64,000 bases of DNA from Pocillopora verrucosa. Taxonomy: Eukaryota > Cnidaria > Anthozoa > Scleractinia > Pocilloporidae. Below, one piece after another: positions 14,572 through 27,500 of the stretch. The notes below the pieces were generated by a model. It saw nothing but the letters and a program-made list of their open reading frames with translations, was not told where the DNA came from and did no database searches. The stretch spans positions 21,262,554 through 21,326,553 of the forward strand of contig NC_089316.1 of the NCBI RefSeq assembly GCF_036669915.1, given 5' to 3'. Numbering within the stretch: position 1 is the first letter of the stretch; the number at the start of each line of letters is the position of its first letter. Both the position numbers and the translations under genes were made by a program.

Positions 14572-15120
14572 ATTTCCAAAGGGAATGGGCAAGCTTGGAT
14601 GACCACCACTAACCGTGTATGAGAAACATTATATTATTTGCCGCTGAGGGGTGGGGTGGGGAATAGATGGTTTTCAGGGGGAACGGAAGAAGGATCAGTC
14701 GTCGCTAATAAAGTATATAAGTGGACTTAATAAAATTGGCGGCAAATTTCCTGCAAATGAGTGGGTTTTCTTAAAAATATTACAGAGTCTTATAAGGGGC
14801 TGGGGGGGGGAAGTGTAGGAAGTGTGGGGTGGGGAATAGATGTTTTTATTATTTAATATTATTATTGTTGTTATTTAATTATTTCCATAGGGAATGGGCA
14901 AGCTTGGATGACCACCACTAATCGTATGTGAGAAACAATTCATTATTTGTCGCTGATGGGTGAGGTGGGGAATAGATGGTTTTCACGGGGAACGGAAGAA
15001 GGATCAGTCGTCTCTAATAAAGTATATAAGTGGACTTAATAAAATTGGCGGCAAATTTCCTGCAAATGAGTGGGTTTTCTTAAAAATATTACAGAGCCTT
15101 ATAAGGGGCTGGGGGGGGGG
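14572..15120. repeat. Two tandem copies of a segment of about 240 bases, ending in G runs
   Basis: GGGAATGGGCAAGCTTGGAT begins each copy (about 14581 and 14890), with a period of about 309. Each ends in a run of 9-14 G after AAGGGGCT. No gene is recognised. Confidence 0.8.
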
Positions 15121-17430
15121 GGGGAGTGTAAAATCCTTAAACTCCGCCCCTTCCCCAAAGGAAACAAATCAACAAACGCTGTCTCTGATAGATTTGATTC
15201 TTCTTTATTTAGACCTTGATTTTACTCGATAGTAAAGTACAGCTTGATTATTCAATCAGCGAAAACTAGAAATACGTTTAATTCTTAAAGCCGTGTCTGT
15301 CAACCCTTTTCCTCTCCATTAGCAGTTTTCAATCTCGTACCCAGGGCTTTTTGCTCCCTAGAAAATCTGGAGATGCTCCGGGAATGACTTTACTGATTCT
15401 TTTTACGCAAACGTCATGTTGACAAAGTTTTTCAAGGAACTCAAAGTGACAAGCTTTGTCGGGTGGGTAGAACTTGATAGTTATAGCTTTTCCTTCCTCA
15501 CTAAACGGAGAAGACAAATTTTATGCTGGTATATATTCCAAATCCTGCCAAAAATAAGCACTCATACTCAATTATTCAAAGTCTGTAATCCCTTACAAAC
15601 TTTTGCCATTTTTTTATAGTTTTCAAAACTTTCTTAGCTCAATGAATTTGTACCCAAACCGCTGCCTCGGTTCTACTCCTCTCCTGTTTCATGGTGGAGC
15701 AGGCGCAGATAATGTTCGGAGTGAGATTGTGACTTAGATCGTTAAGTTTTTGACGTCATTGTTAATATTCGCTAAAGTTCTGTTTTCTGGGTTGAAGAAT
15801 TTCTCCAAATACCAAGAAAATTTTTTTTTTGTAGAAACTTTGCTTTTCGTCATCAAAGGAAATATTTGAGAATAAGTTTCAAATTTGATTCAATCAGTTT
15901 TGAATGTCTGGACAAATATTTGATTTCTGTGATAAGATATAGTGCACGTTTTGTATTTTAGACAGTTTTTACTCACTCGATTGTTCAATATTTTTCTAAA
16001 TAACTCTCGATTATGCGATGACAGAGGAAAAATCTCAATGGTTGAATATAACGAAAACTATAATTAACATTACCACACTCAGTATTTTTAAGTAGAGTTT
16101 TAAAGCTGATTGTAATGTGTTTTGAAACTAGATTTAAACTCGGCGAGTTAAGCCATCACACGTTGTAGATCTTAATGGTTGTGATAATATTATAGCTGAC
16201 TAAATTTTTTATTAAAGAGCGACACCCGTGACTTTCCGGTCATTAAATGTTTTAGAGGAAATTTTCTCAGATTTGATGGTTTTTTAGTTTTGTGAACGTC
16301 TTTCGAGCGACAATTTTGTCTTCCGCGTGCGCACTTTCATTGAAAAGCTTAGCGAACACATCTTTATTTGGGCCAACGTTATGACGTGAAAAGGGGTAGA
16401 AAAACCTTACGGCCATGGGTGCGGTTTCTGCCTCTTTTGTGGGACCTGTTTTCCCTATTAAGAAGGTCACGATTCAGAGGAAATGATTTTTTACCGAAGC
16501 AAAATGACACCTTTTATAGAAAGGTGCTTCTCGTCGGCGAAGCCAAAAAGCAGATTTTCAGTATCGATTATAAAAAAGTTTGGCTTGTGATTTACTCTTG
16601 AACTTCCATCAGTTTTTACTCGTCTAAAACGGCCTTTAGTTCAAGTTTACCACCTCTTCTTAACCGAAATTTTCCCTTGAGTCCCGCCAAACAGCGGAAA
16701 AGTTAACTCTTCACAGATCCAACAAAAACTGAGATGATCAAAGAGTGACCAGGAAAGTTGCGGTACAATGTGTACGTAGTAAGCTCGCCTGACAGAAAGT
16801 CTTCAGACAGCTTATATAATTACAGAAAAAACAAAGTGTAACGTTTGTTCACAAACTGGTTGACTCATCTCACCTTGCTGATTTCGTTTTTCCTCGAGGT
16901 TTCCCTTCTGAATACTTGAACTAGGTTTTCCTCTACTTTGGTCACATTACCTCTTTATAGGCCACAATAAATATTTAATTTTTTCTTTTACTATGAGAAT
17001 CGATTTACCCTCGAAAAAAAAGATGTCATTTTACGCTAGTGGTCCTTTACCTCTCTACGATGACCTTTTTCTCTGTCTTCAAACTGGCCGCTGGGATGAG
17101 TTTCTGCTGCCCGCTCTTTTGTTTGCGCGTGTGCGGATATTTCGTTTTCAAGCTGTCAAAGTCAATGGTAAATTACTGGGGTAACAAAGTATCCGTAGTT
17201 GAATAAACTTCGTGTTCAAAAAATCTTTATTTTTCCTTTGTCAAACTTTTGTTGTTTTCTGTCATTGACTCAATTCTTTCCTTAGATTTTGCGTCAGACA
17301 GGTTGCTTTGTATCCTCTACTTTATCATTTTGCGCGGGGAATTTCCAGCCAAAATTGTTCCACTTGTGTGTTTCAAAAGAGATTAACTGTTTCCGTGCAC
17401 AGTATCCCCGTTTAGGTATGTTTTTTTCCT

Positions 17431-17492
17431 TCTCTTTTCTTTTTTTTTTTTTTTTTTTTTTTTTTGGGGGGGGGGGAAGGGGGTGGGGGAGG
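17431..17492. repeat. Poly-T tract followed by G-rich tract
   Basis: About 28 T, then ten G, then GGGGG and GGGGG groups. The G groups could form a quadruplex. It may be the end of a retroposed copy on the opposite strand, but no body is recognised. Confidence 0.6.
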
Positions 17493-17821
17493 AAGACTTT
17501 AAAAAAGAGCTAACATGTGCTGTCAGTGTTTTGGAAAGCTCAGTTTTTAGTTTTTTACCCATGGGTCAATTCTCTGTTGACCGTCGCTTTTAGACCGTTG
17601 TTTGAAGAGATCGAAAAGTACGCTTTACGTTGAGCGATAGCATAGACGGTTGAATATACATGTCAAAAGTAATTTGTGAAAGAAGATGGTGTCGAATACA
17701 CAATGTAGAGGAAAGGCGACAAAAAGTTTCGTCTGGTTCTTCTTTACCTTGGGGTAGCACCGACGAGGGGTAGTTTTCGTTTGCTGGTACTCAACAAGCA
17801 CTAAATGGAGCAATTTTTTGT

Positions 17822-17911
17822 AAATATCTTGCCACTGATGAGATGATTGCTGACATTCTAACGAGGCCTTTCCCTAAGCACCGCTTCGAGAAACTAATTT
17901 TCAGGTCGTGA
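17822..17911 (+). mobile_element. Copia-type retrotransposon scrap (end of RNase H)
   Basis: The frame reads KYLATDEMIADILTRPFPKH, then RFEKLIFRS and a stop. The DEMIADILT(K/R)P motif is the typical end of Ty1/copia polyproteins. Nothing further upstream is in frame, so only the last 29 codons remain. It is the only element in the window on the plus strand with recognisable coding. Confidence 0.7.
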
Positions 17912-18055
17912 AGCTACGTTTTAATTATCTAATTTAGATGGACCTACATACAAACATAATACACTCTGAAGGAAAGTGGCAAAAAATTATTTCTACTTGA
18001 TCGCCTCTACATTTTTGTTGCCACCTCTATGTTACCATCCTTTATCAAGTTTTTC

Positions 18056-18061
18056 TTTATT
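18056..18061 (-). terminator. Likely polyadenylation signal of the polycystin-1-like gene
   Basis: AATAAA on the minus strand, about 175 bases past the stop codon. It is the nearest canonical hexamer. Confidence 0.45.
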
Positions 18062-18234
18062 TTAAGCGTGAAATTCAATTATAAAGAAAAGAACACATTT
18101 AATACGTATACGTGCGAAGCATTTCAGCCATTTGTCAGTGATCACGGGGTAATGTAGACTGCAGTCCCGATCTTCCAGTCTAATTCTCGAGTATATGATC
18201 TATTCCTTTCACCATTTATCTATTTCCTCTCTCT

Positions 18235-21200
18235 TTAGAAGTCACAGGCTCGCATTGTTTCCATTAGATCATGATATTCTTCGTCCTCTTTTGAGAATCC
18301 CGCCATAACCCTATCAAGCCGCTGAAAGAATTCATACCCTCTTTTCTCTAATTTCCGAAGATGAGAGTGAGCGACATCCTCTTGAAATCGAACTTTCTTC
18401 CTTTTTTTACCTTTGCAGTGTTCGTCATGGCTCATTCTTCCCAGTGTTTTCAAGAATTTGCTAATTCCATCGAAAAATGATTTTCCTCTTGAGTATTTCG
18501 GCTGTTTTTCTTCTGGTTCTTGGCCTGTTTTTCTCCTCAAAGCTTTGATGGCCTCACTGATTTGGTCAAAGTTGATTTTTGAACTCTTCTTAGAATCAAG
18601 GGTAATGCTTCTATCTACTGCTTTTTTCACTCCCGTGTTTGATGCTTGGGAGACTTTCAGTTGTCTCAGTCTACTGCTGACAGAATCGAAAAATGTGTTC
18701 CGTTCTTTTGAGCCTTTGCAACGAACCTCATCAACGAGCTCGTGCAACTCACTTTCGTTCGCGGTATCCTTTGCATCCAGAAGTGCATCGTTTATAACGC
18801 CGATAAAAAAGTTCATGCAGATAATTGTTAGGCTGAAAAGAATAGCAAAGACGAATATCTTAGCGTATGTGCTGTTTACCTCTGCTAATTCACTGATTGG
18901 TCTGGCTTTCACTCTTCCAAGAGTCAGTTCGAGTTGGAAATAAGCTGCTTTTAGCACTGAGGAGTAGCGCTCAGATCCAGTGCCAAACATCAATACACCG
19001 GCGTGAAGAAATGCCACGAAGAGAATCAATAGGACAATGCTAAAGGATGAAAGAGATTGTGCAGATATCGTCAATGCTTTGGAGAATACAGCAACATGTT
19101 TATTGAAGCGAATGACTCGCAAGAGTTTTGCAGTGACGATAAACATCAGGATTCCAAGTACAACATTTTCTGCTTCATGCCAAATGATAGCTTTTTTGAA
19201 ACTTATATTTGCATAACTGTTTTCTTTTAACCTTGCCCATGTTGAAGAGACTATGATTTGTCGTTTTATGTACAAAACCACGGCCAACACGGAGAAAACA
19301 ACCTGGAACATCTCCACCCAATTCCACAGGGACTGGAAATACCGGGAACGGTGATTGTAAAGCTTGAAGCATTCTCTTCCCAAAAACAGCAGAACGGATA
19401 CAGCGTATAGTAAAATGCAAATCAAATAGAACTGATATGAAGCTGTGTTTGTAGGATCAAGAGAAAGAATGTCAGTTTGTACCAAAGCTTCTTTGAGTCC
19501 TGATGCCTCAACTTCGTAAAAGTATGTGGCAACACCTAAAATATTCACCGACGGGTTAAACACGGAAAACTGTGCGAGAACCACCCGGGTTTGCCTGTCA
19601 AGCCAACCGTTGTTTTGCAAAGTGGTTACGGCTTTGAACCCCGTATGGTTCTTGTACCCGAGGTCTGCTACAAATCCTCCTCCACGATAAAATGAGAACT
19701 GTCCCCACTCTGACCCGCTATCACTTTCTTCCGCATTTTGATATCGCCATGGCTTCGGGCAAAGTCCAAATAAATCTTCGTCTCTTGTAGAGTTGTCGAC
19801 AAACCTCCAGCCCGGTTCATAGAAAGCGGTCTTGTCTTCGTTTGTTTCCGAATATCCTTCGTAACATTCCTGGAAAGTTGTCTTCATGTATTTTAACACG
19901 TTGCATGGTGCTGTAAGTTTAATAAAAAAAGGGACATTTATTAGAAAGTTTGTTTTGGAACTAATTCAATCTACAGGTATAGCACATCTCCCATATTCTT
20001 TATCTAGTAGGAAAATTTAGTTAATTAAAGTGCTCTGTGAGCAAACTTGTGAATTGACACATGATTTTTTTAGATTATGTTTAATGTTATCTGGTTTAGG
20101 GAATTTTGTGGTTGATTGTCATATCTAGAGTACGAGCAGTAGTTCAGTGTTCGCTAATGTAGCAAAGAAGCAAAGTAACGTTGGGATAAGAAGGCATTAC
20201 AATTGAAATGATCATGCTATTACATTTGACAAGGTGGATGATGTCATGTGTTTTGAACGTCTATCAATTTTTGTTTCTGGTTCAAAAGAAAAGGTTGGAA
20301 GTAAATGTGGGGAAAAGTAAAATTTACTGTCTTTCGTTGTAAATATTAGAAAATCAAAGCAATACTGTCTTAATGAAAACATTAACGATTCCCTCTTTAT
20401 CAAATGAGACAAACGGGAACGAGTTTTGAGTGATATAACTAAGCCGAGCCTGCCACCGTCATTTTGGATCTTTGCCTGGGTAGATTTGAGTCACGTGCTA
20501 GGCAACGTATAATCAATAACAAGATAGAATTTAATTTCAAGCCTATTTATCAATTTTGTGGTGTGTAACTTTCGCATTTTAGTACGTTGTATGTATGTTG
20601 AATCTTCAAATTGTCTTGAAAATTGTTCTTTAAAAATTCACTGAAAATCGGTAGCTAAAATTGTTTGTTTAGCTGTTATTTGATTTTCGTGTTAACTTGA
20701 TATTTCTTCAGACGCCGGCATCTTCTATTGCTTCACACAGGAAAAACACACGCAACGAAGCGTAATGATCATTTTTGTCCTCAATCTCATGCCATAACAG
20801 AAAAAGCTTTTGAACATCCGTAAACTCCGGGCGCTTCGCAGTAAGTGATATTCTCAATGAATCTTCGGATTGTTTTCAAGTTCAAGGATTGTAAATTGCA
20901 ATTTTATGAAAAACGAAGGTTGTTCTGTTATTTCAGTGTGAATCCTTGCATGCCTGCCAGTCGCTGGCGCCGCTTGTTGAAACTAAAACGAAAAAAAAAC
21001 TCTTTTAAGATTATCATTGGCTTCTTTTTCACCCCACCACTATTCTTAGCAACAAAGGTCGCCATTTCGTCTGTTTACTGCTCGCCAAAAACTATCAAAT
21101 ACACTCAAAAGCCTAAAATCTAAAAAAGTTTACAGGAATCGACCAATCGAGCGAGCGAATGCCATTCCCCACATCGTATCTATAACTCGCTCTTGCGCAT

Positions 21201-21575
21201 GCGCGCAATTCACGATTTAAAAACCGGATATTCACTTGTGCCCGTTTTTTCTCTTTAAAAGGTGTATAGACCAATACAAAATAAAGTAGAATATCAAAAT
21301 CTTGACAACGTATGCCTAACACTTTGACAGAAAAAAAAAATTATATTTTCTGGGCGTCTCCTTTAGGGTGAGTTAGACTTAAAAGTAAATGAAAGAAAGG
21401 ACTTACTCGATTTCACTCTCAGTTGCCTTAATCGAGCCATCCCGACGAGAAGAGAGCGTTTATTACCAATGTACATTGTTTTTTTCTCTTCCTGACCGTT
21501 GTACCATCTACCGGAAAACACTCCAGAAATGAAAACTTCCCGCAGCCAGCTCCAGTACTTCCTGTCATCTGCCAT
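18235..21575 (-). CDS. Polycystin channel exons (extracellular polycystin domain, pore, tail)
   Basis: A 169-base exon (YWSWLREVFISGVFSGRWYN, ending RLRQLRVKS) joins in phase 1 to a 1,676-base last exon. The polycystin domain has YSETNEDKTAFYEPGW, YRGGGFVADLGY and LDRQTRVVLAQFSVFNPSVN. Five more helices follow (for example YQFYLICILLYAVSVLLFLG and VFAILFSLTIICMNFFIGVI), with a pore loop reading LELTLGRV before the last helix. The tail, about 150 residues, is rich in Lys/Arg and Ser, with RKKVRF and no clear domain. An intron of 1.5 kb (19911-21406) separates the two exons and holds nothing recognisable. Confidence 0.93.
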
Positions 21576-24500
21576 CTGAGTTCAATGAAAATTAATACGT
21601 TACTTACAATTTGTGACTACATCACCTTTCGTATCGCTTATTGTGGATATGATGCTTAAAAACAGACTAAATAAAAAGAAAATCAAGAACGGGAGATGTG
21701 TTGGTCGGATTTCACGGACTGGGATGGAGGCATGACTCGCTGGTGGATCAGGAACATTTAGAAACAGATAAGGGAGCCAAGCCATTATGATGCAAAGTCT
21801 TAGAAGAATTGATACAGATTCTAACCAAAAATCGAAATGTGATCATAACAGTTGTTCTATACACAACCAACGGACTTGAAAAGTAGCAATAATTCCCTAT
21901 AAAGAAAAGAGGTGTTTACGCTTTGGAGGATACGTTTATGTCGTGAAAATAGATTTCAAATAGGGTTTGGCAATCCAGAATCAATCGTTGGGTAATATCA
22001 GTCTTTTAACGATTTCTCCAAACACAATAAATGTTACTCACATTGTTAAAATTGGGCAGTCCATCTCGAATTGATCTGGTCATTAGGTAACGATGGTCAT
22101 TTCTGTTTCCATAGCACACTACCATTAACAAGAAAACGAAAACCAAGTAGATACCCAACTCTGTGAAGTAACGTGACAGGTTCTGTTTCTTGGCCTGGCG
22201 TTTCCTCATCTTTTCTACTTCCGATAATTTCAACGTCCACAGCCTTTGTTTTGAGCGACCACTTTCAACTTGATTACAGTCTTCACATGCAGGTACCGTT
22301 GATCTCTTCGCCTTCATCTTGATAATGGCCGCCAAAACTACAGCTGTAAAGAACACTTTAACTGGTTCCGTGATTGTGACATCTTGAGCAAAGGAGATAA
22401 GCATTGAGGACAGCCACTGCTCACTGACACTCTTTTCCCAAATCAGGCTATAGAAGATTGTAAACGTAGCAGAAATAGCACAAGAACCGAAAAAAAAGAA
22501 CCAGGCGATACTTTTGATTAGATTAGCTTTATAGCAAGGACTGTTGTTACTCGAGGACTTTTTGGATGCTTCTTTAAATAAAAGCACTATTAGTATGTTT
22601 ATTGGTGCCACAATGAGCGCGCTTTCAATACCAGTAACTACTTGTCTCCACGAGAATTCCAACGGTCCAACTTGAAAAGGTTGTTCATATCTGCCATGTA
22701 GCTCATAAAACATCGCGTTTGCAAACATGGATGTCAAAAGCACTGAAAGGCAGCACGAAACCCGCTGTACTCTTGAAAAGTGGCTTCTCTTTGGTTTGGC
22801 AGCGACTGAAACCCAAATATGTAGCTCTGTAAGCCCTCTCCGCCAGCGTCTTGCAACCTCACTGGCAAAGTCCATTTGAGATACTGTTGCTTGAAACATT
22901 CGCTCGATACGCCCGTCTCCGCGCTCAAGAGCAAACCACTGACTAACCATAAATTTCCAAGACTGATTGGATTGTACGTCCCGAATGAAAATTTCCTCCA
23001 AAAACCACGAAGGACTGTCACCAAAGTTGTTATGACCAATCTTCACTTCTTGAATCACACCAAGTGATTTGTTAACATACAGTACAAACACGGCCGAGTT
23101 ACCACGAGAGAAGAACGCGTCAATTGAACCAGTCTCTTCCTGGCTGAGCTGAAGAATGCCACTCCTTCCGTCAGAACCGTAAATCTCCATAGCAACTTGA
23201 GCTGTTGTGCCTGAGTATATCCAGACTCCTGTAGTTATTACTATCTTGTATTCATATGTACTCTCTGGAGAGGATGGCAAATGGACTGGTAAAACGTTCT
23301 TAAGAAAAATGATAATACCATTAATGAATCGGTGATTTATTCTTTTTTTTTTGCTTTTTCCCTTACTTAAAGAAAAAAAAAATATATATATATATGTATT
23401 GATGATATTAAAAAACTCGGAAACCTTAAATGATTCTAAGTGATTTCTTCCAGTTCGATGACCACTTTTTTCCAGGATACTTAGAAAAATATGAATCTGC
23501 AAGTTTTCAAAGCGTATTACGTGCTGCATAATTCAAAATGTGTTCAGAACTTACATTTTTAGAGTCTTCTATGTCTGTTTTCCTGACGATAACAAGCACA
23601 ATCACGTAACTTAAGAAAACCAACGCCATCGCCAAAATAACTGTGATATTTCCAGATTCTGGCAACTTTTGAATCTGCACTTGAACCTTGTCGAGGTCGA
23701 TAGGATTCGGTTTAACCAAAAGACTTCCCCCGAAGGATGTCAGGTGATCGCAGCTGCAGTTAATAAATCTGTTCGATGCTCCTAAAATCTGGAATTGTCC
23801 AGAGAGAAAATCACTGTTTCGGTTTTCAGTGCTAATGATGTGCCTTGTCCATTCAAAGGTATTCAAAGGTCGTGATTAGCTATGAGAATAATTATATTTT
23901 TAACGATGGAAGACTACACACGGGCTCGACAAGGTTTTGTCTTCGATTTTTAATTGCCAAATCAGCGAAGATGATCACAATGAAGCACTCATTTTTCCAC
24001 AATTACGTGAAACCCACGAATTCTCTGAAAAGTGTCTGAACTAATTCCACATTATAAAAATTATTCGATAATGTTAACACTTTACAGCAACTCACCCGAC
24101 AGCCTTTTGTTACCCACATCTCAACTTTCGCTGACCAGTATACACAGCTACCGAAGGCCACCCTCAGAGTGTAGTTCTGATCGGTTTTGGAATCATAAGC
24201 TGATGTCACAGATGCAGTTTTACTCATGGGTAGGGCAGGTGGGGGATCTTTGACTTCGACGCAAGACCGCTTTTGCCGTCCAGCGATAAAACACGATCTT
24301 TTCTTTCTCCTGTATGGGGTGGTCGTGGTGGCATTATAGTTTTTTACGCCTACAAAGTATTTCCCAGGATGCCTGGCCAATGTTGCTATCGGGGTAAGTG
24401 GGTTCGACGAGCATTCCGGTTGTCTCTCCTTTTTGTCATGCGCACTTGCAGTCCAAACGCACTGTCCATTTTGAGAGATTGTGGCATTGAGATCGTAGTT

Positions 24501-27500
24501 TTGAGTCGTTGGCCGTTGACCGAATCGCAAGTAAACAAACAGATGTACAGTTGGCTCTTGGGGTTTGACTTCTAGCTGCATCAAAGTGTTTTCGTAATTG
24601 ACATTTATCTCGTGGAAACGTAAATCGTCATCTGTCGTGAAGTACCATAGCTCCTTCGGTAGTGTCCGAGGTTTTGATGGAATAACGATGACAATGTCGT
24701 CTGGTAGACTTGATACTTCCAATAGCTCGCTTTTATTGTCCTTTAGGTCCAGAAATAGAACTTCAGAGTTGACTCGCTCCCTGGTGCTGTCCCAGGTGTA
24801 GGGGTTGAATGACATTGATAGCATCTGCAATAAGAATAAATCAAAACTTTTTGTTGACTTTAAGGAATTAAGGATTAAGAGACATGATAATTATCGCTAA
24901 CTGACCATAATTACGGAAGCCAAACGAGAAAAAGAGTTCAGGATGGCTAACAAAGACTGTACCTTCGAATGCGTTTGCTCTTGGGTTATCAGACTTTCCG
25001 AAGTCACTCACGACTGAATCGATTTTGACACGCGCTCGTTTCTTAATTTGATGTAATCCCTTACCTGGGTGTCGACAAAACTTGTTGTGTTTCTTCCTGT
25101 GACAGGCCATGGTGGTAAAATGAAACTGCCACTTCCACCCTTTATCTGCAGCCCTGCAAGTTTACTCAGGCTATGTCGCCCTAATGTCATGTTCAAGTGA
25201 CCGGTGGAGATCGATATCATGTTTTCATCTGGGACTCTCAGGGCTAACAATGCGTCTGCAACTTTTCTAAGCACTTTAAGGGCAGTATTAACAGATTTTT
25301 CACCCTGTAAAATGAAACAAAACATCACAAACAAACAAGTAAAAATAACAAAAAGAAGCAAAGCTAAACTGACGAAAAGATCTTAGCAAGGACAATTAAA
25401 AATTTTTTGACAACTTTAGCACATTAATTTGACAGTAGCACCAACCTGACACGCAATGTGTCAATTAAAAACGAGGGAAGCCGACTCAAGTGCAGCTTGA
25501 AGTTTCATATGTAACTAGATTTCGCTGTTAGACTACAACAGCCAATAAAATACCTGCTCTTGGAAGCTTAAGGTGGAATCTATTGACGCCATCTCTGCGG
25601 ATATCTTTAACACCCTTTGAAGACACCAAACTAAGTTTTCTGCCGATCGAGTGACTAACGACAAATCAGCAACGTCCTTCAACTGGACGGTTGACCATAA
25701 GAATTTCGTTTGCGAGTCGACAGCCGATAACGACAGTTCCTGAAAGTACATCATGCACAATCATGGAATTATTCTTTCGTAAGATTTGCTGCTCAGCACA
25801 ATACATTTCTATTTCTAAGAGTCAGGAGTTAGAGAGGAATCGTCGCCTCTAAACCAAGTTTGTTCAGGTTAAGGAATTTTAAAACGCACTTAAACTTCTT
25901 TCAAACATTTTTGCCTTTGCTTGATTAACTAAACCAAAACAACCATGACAGCGCTGAAGAACTCTGGCATATGAAAAAGCAGTCAAAAGTTTATATCATT
26001 TTGTCAATTATCGCAATTTCATATTCCTCTACATGTGTCTCATTCTTTCTAATAAACGTTCGATCTAATTTTACCTACCAATGACTCGGGAGAGACCTTT
26101 TCCAAAACGTGAAGAGCAGAACCAATCACGGAGGAGCTTTGAAGCAGGTCTGCAGTGTTGTTTACTTTCACTGACGCAATATTTTTTATCATAAAGTCTA
26201 TAACCTTGAAATGTAATGAAGTTCAAACGAATATATTAATGCAGGAGCCTTCTAACATGCGACTATACGACAGCACGGGTACAAAAATATAAACAACTAC
26301 ACGAATACTGGAATGCACGAGTACGCTACCACACGACTACATGAGTCCACGAATACATGAATAAATTAGTTCACATAAATACTATGTATTATTTGTATTC
26401 TACTCAGTGCAGTTGAATGATAAAATTCATTAGTACCACAATACATGAACACACGAATGCGTAAATAAGTGGATACGTAGAGATATCATTATGCAACTAC
26501 ACGAATAGTGCGTCCAAGAAGTATGAAAGCATTTGTAAATGCATTTACCTTGATTTTATCCTGAAAATTCATCTTAGTTTCTAGTCTAACAATTTGAAGG
26601 ACAGAGTTTGCTAATTGTGCCGCATTTCCCAAGTCTCCTTTACTGATGACTTCATGAAACAAACTGTCATTTGCCATCAAAAGGCTTGAAATTTCATCTG
26701 GTCTTAGACTCTCGGAGGGCTTAACCTATGGAAAGAGCATCAGTCACTATTTAGTGAGTTGCATGTTAAGAAAAATTTGCCTTTCAACCTCCGATGGGTA
26801 GCTGTCAAAAAAGGACAAAATTATGTCAACAAAATTTCCGATGTACATCAATATTACAGTACCTACCAACTAAACTTACCTGTACTGTTAGATTAACAGG
26901 AGAGGCAGAAATTCCGAAGTTATCAGTCACAACAACGTTGAGGCTTATGGTATAGTTTTCTGCATTGTTCCCAGGCAATATCCCAAGAGCAACTATGGAG
27001 TTGTTGACGCCATGATATAACACAGTGTACACACCGTTCTCTAGTCTATATTGAAACCGGTAGGACAGGGGGTTGCTGTCACTTGTCCAGTTGATACAGC
27101 TCAGATTAAAGTGTGATTCCAAGGAGATGCCGCTTGACGGAGTGATCGAGCATTTCCCCCTTGTGGGAGGTAACGCAATGGAAATGTCATAGGCTGACAT
27201 CGCCCATAAACCGTCGGTAGTTGTGATAAATAATGCCAAGCGGTACTTATTTCCAGGAGCAAGAGAACCTCCATTTATAACAATGTTGCTTGCATTTAGT
27301 GGTGTACTGGTAATGAGTTCTAAATTATGTTTTCTTTGCCAAGCAGTGAACGCGTTTCCCTCATATTGCTGGTAGAGTATCCACTCATATGAAGAAATTT
27401 TGAAGCACTGTAATCCCTGGCATTCTGATCGGACACTAAGTCGTACTGAGGGGCTGATTTTAGGCAGACAATTTATGAAACATCTAAAATGAAGGAAAGA

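Larger units (their letters stand above)
10661..18234. other. Gene-poor stretch between unit A and the polycystin gene
   Basis: Holds the duplicated G-rich segment, the T/G tract and the copia scrap listed separately. A G-rich run (GGGGGGAGGGGAGGGGCGGGG) sits at about 14018-14038. Short open frames at 11.25-11.68, 12.7-13.3 and 15.3-17.2 kb have no homology or splice support that I can see. Confidence 0.6.

Noticed and set aside
16267..17513. Several short frames on both strands
   Set aside because: Low-complexity or unrecognised, and end in T/G tracts; no splice or homology support.
18413..18943. Plus-strand frame of 176 codons
   Set aside because: Shadow of the polycystin last exon on the opposite strand, with no homology.
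24868..25064. Open frame between REJ exons
   Set aside because: Joining 25065 directly to 24824 restores a normal REJ sequence (VDTQ then MLSMSFNPYTW). The piece between is a 240-base intron.
26230..26500. Repeated ACACGAATAC-like words, considered as an array
   Set aside because: Spacing and sequence are too irregular for a CRISPR or a defined tandem repeat; it is ordinary drifted simple sequence in an intron.
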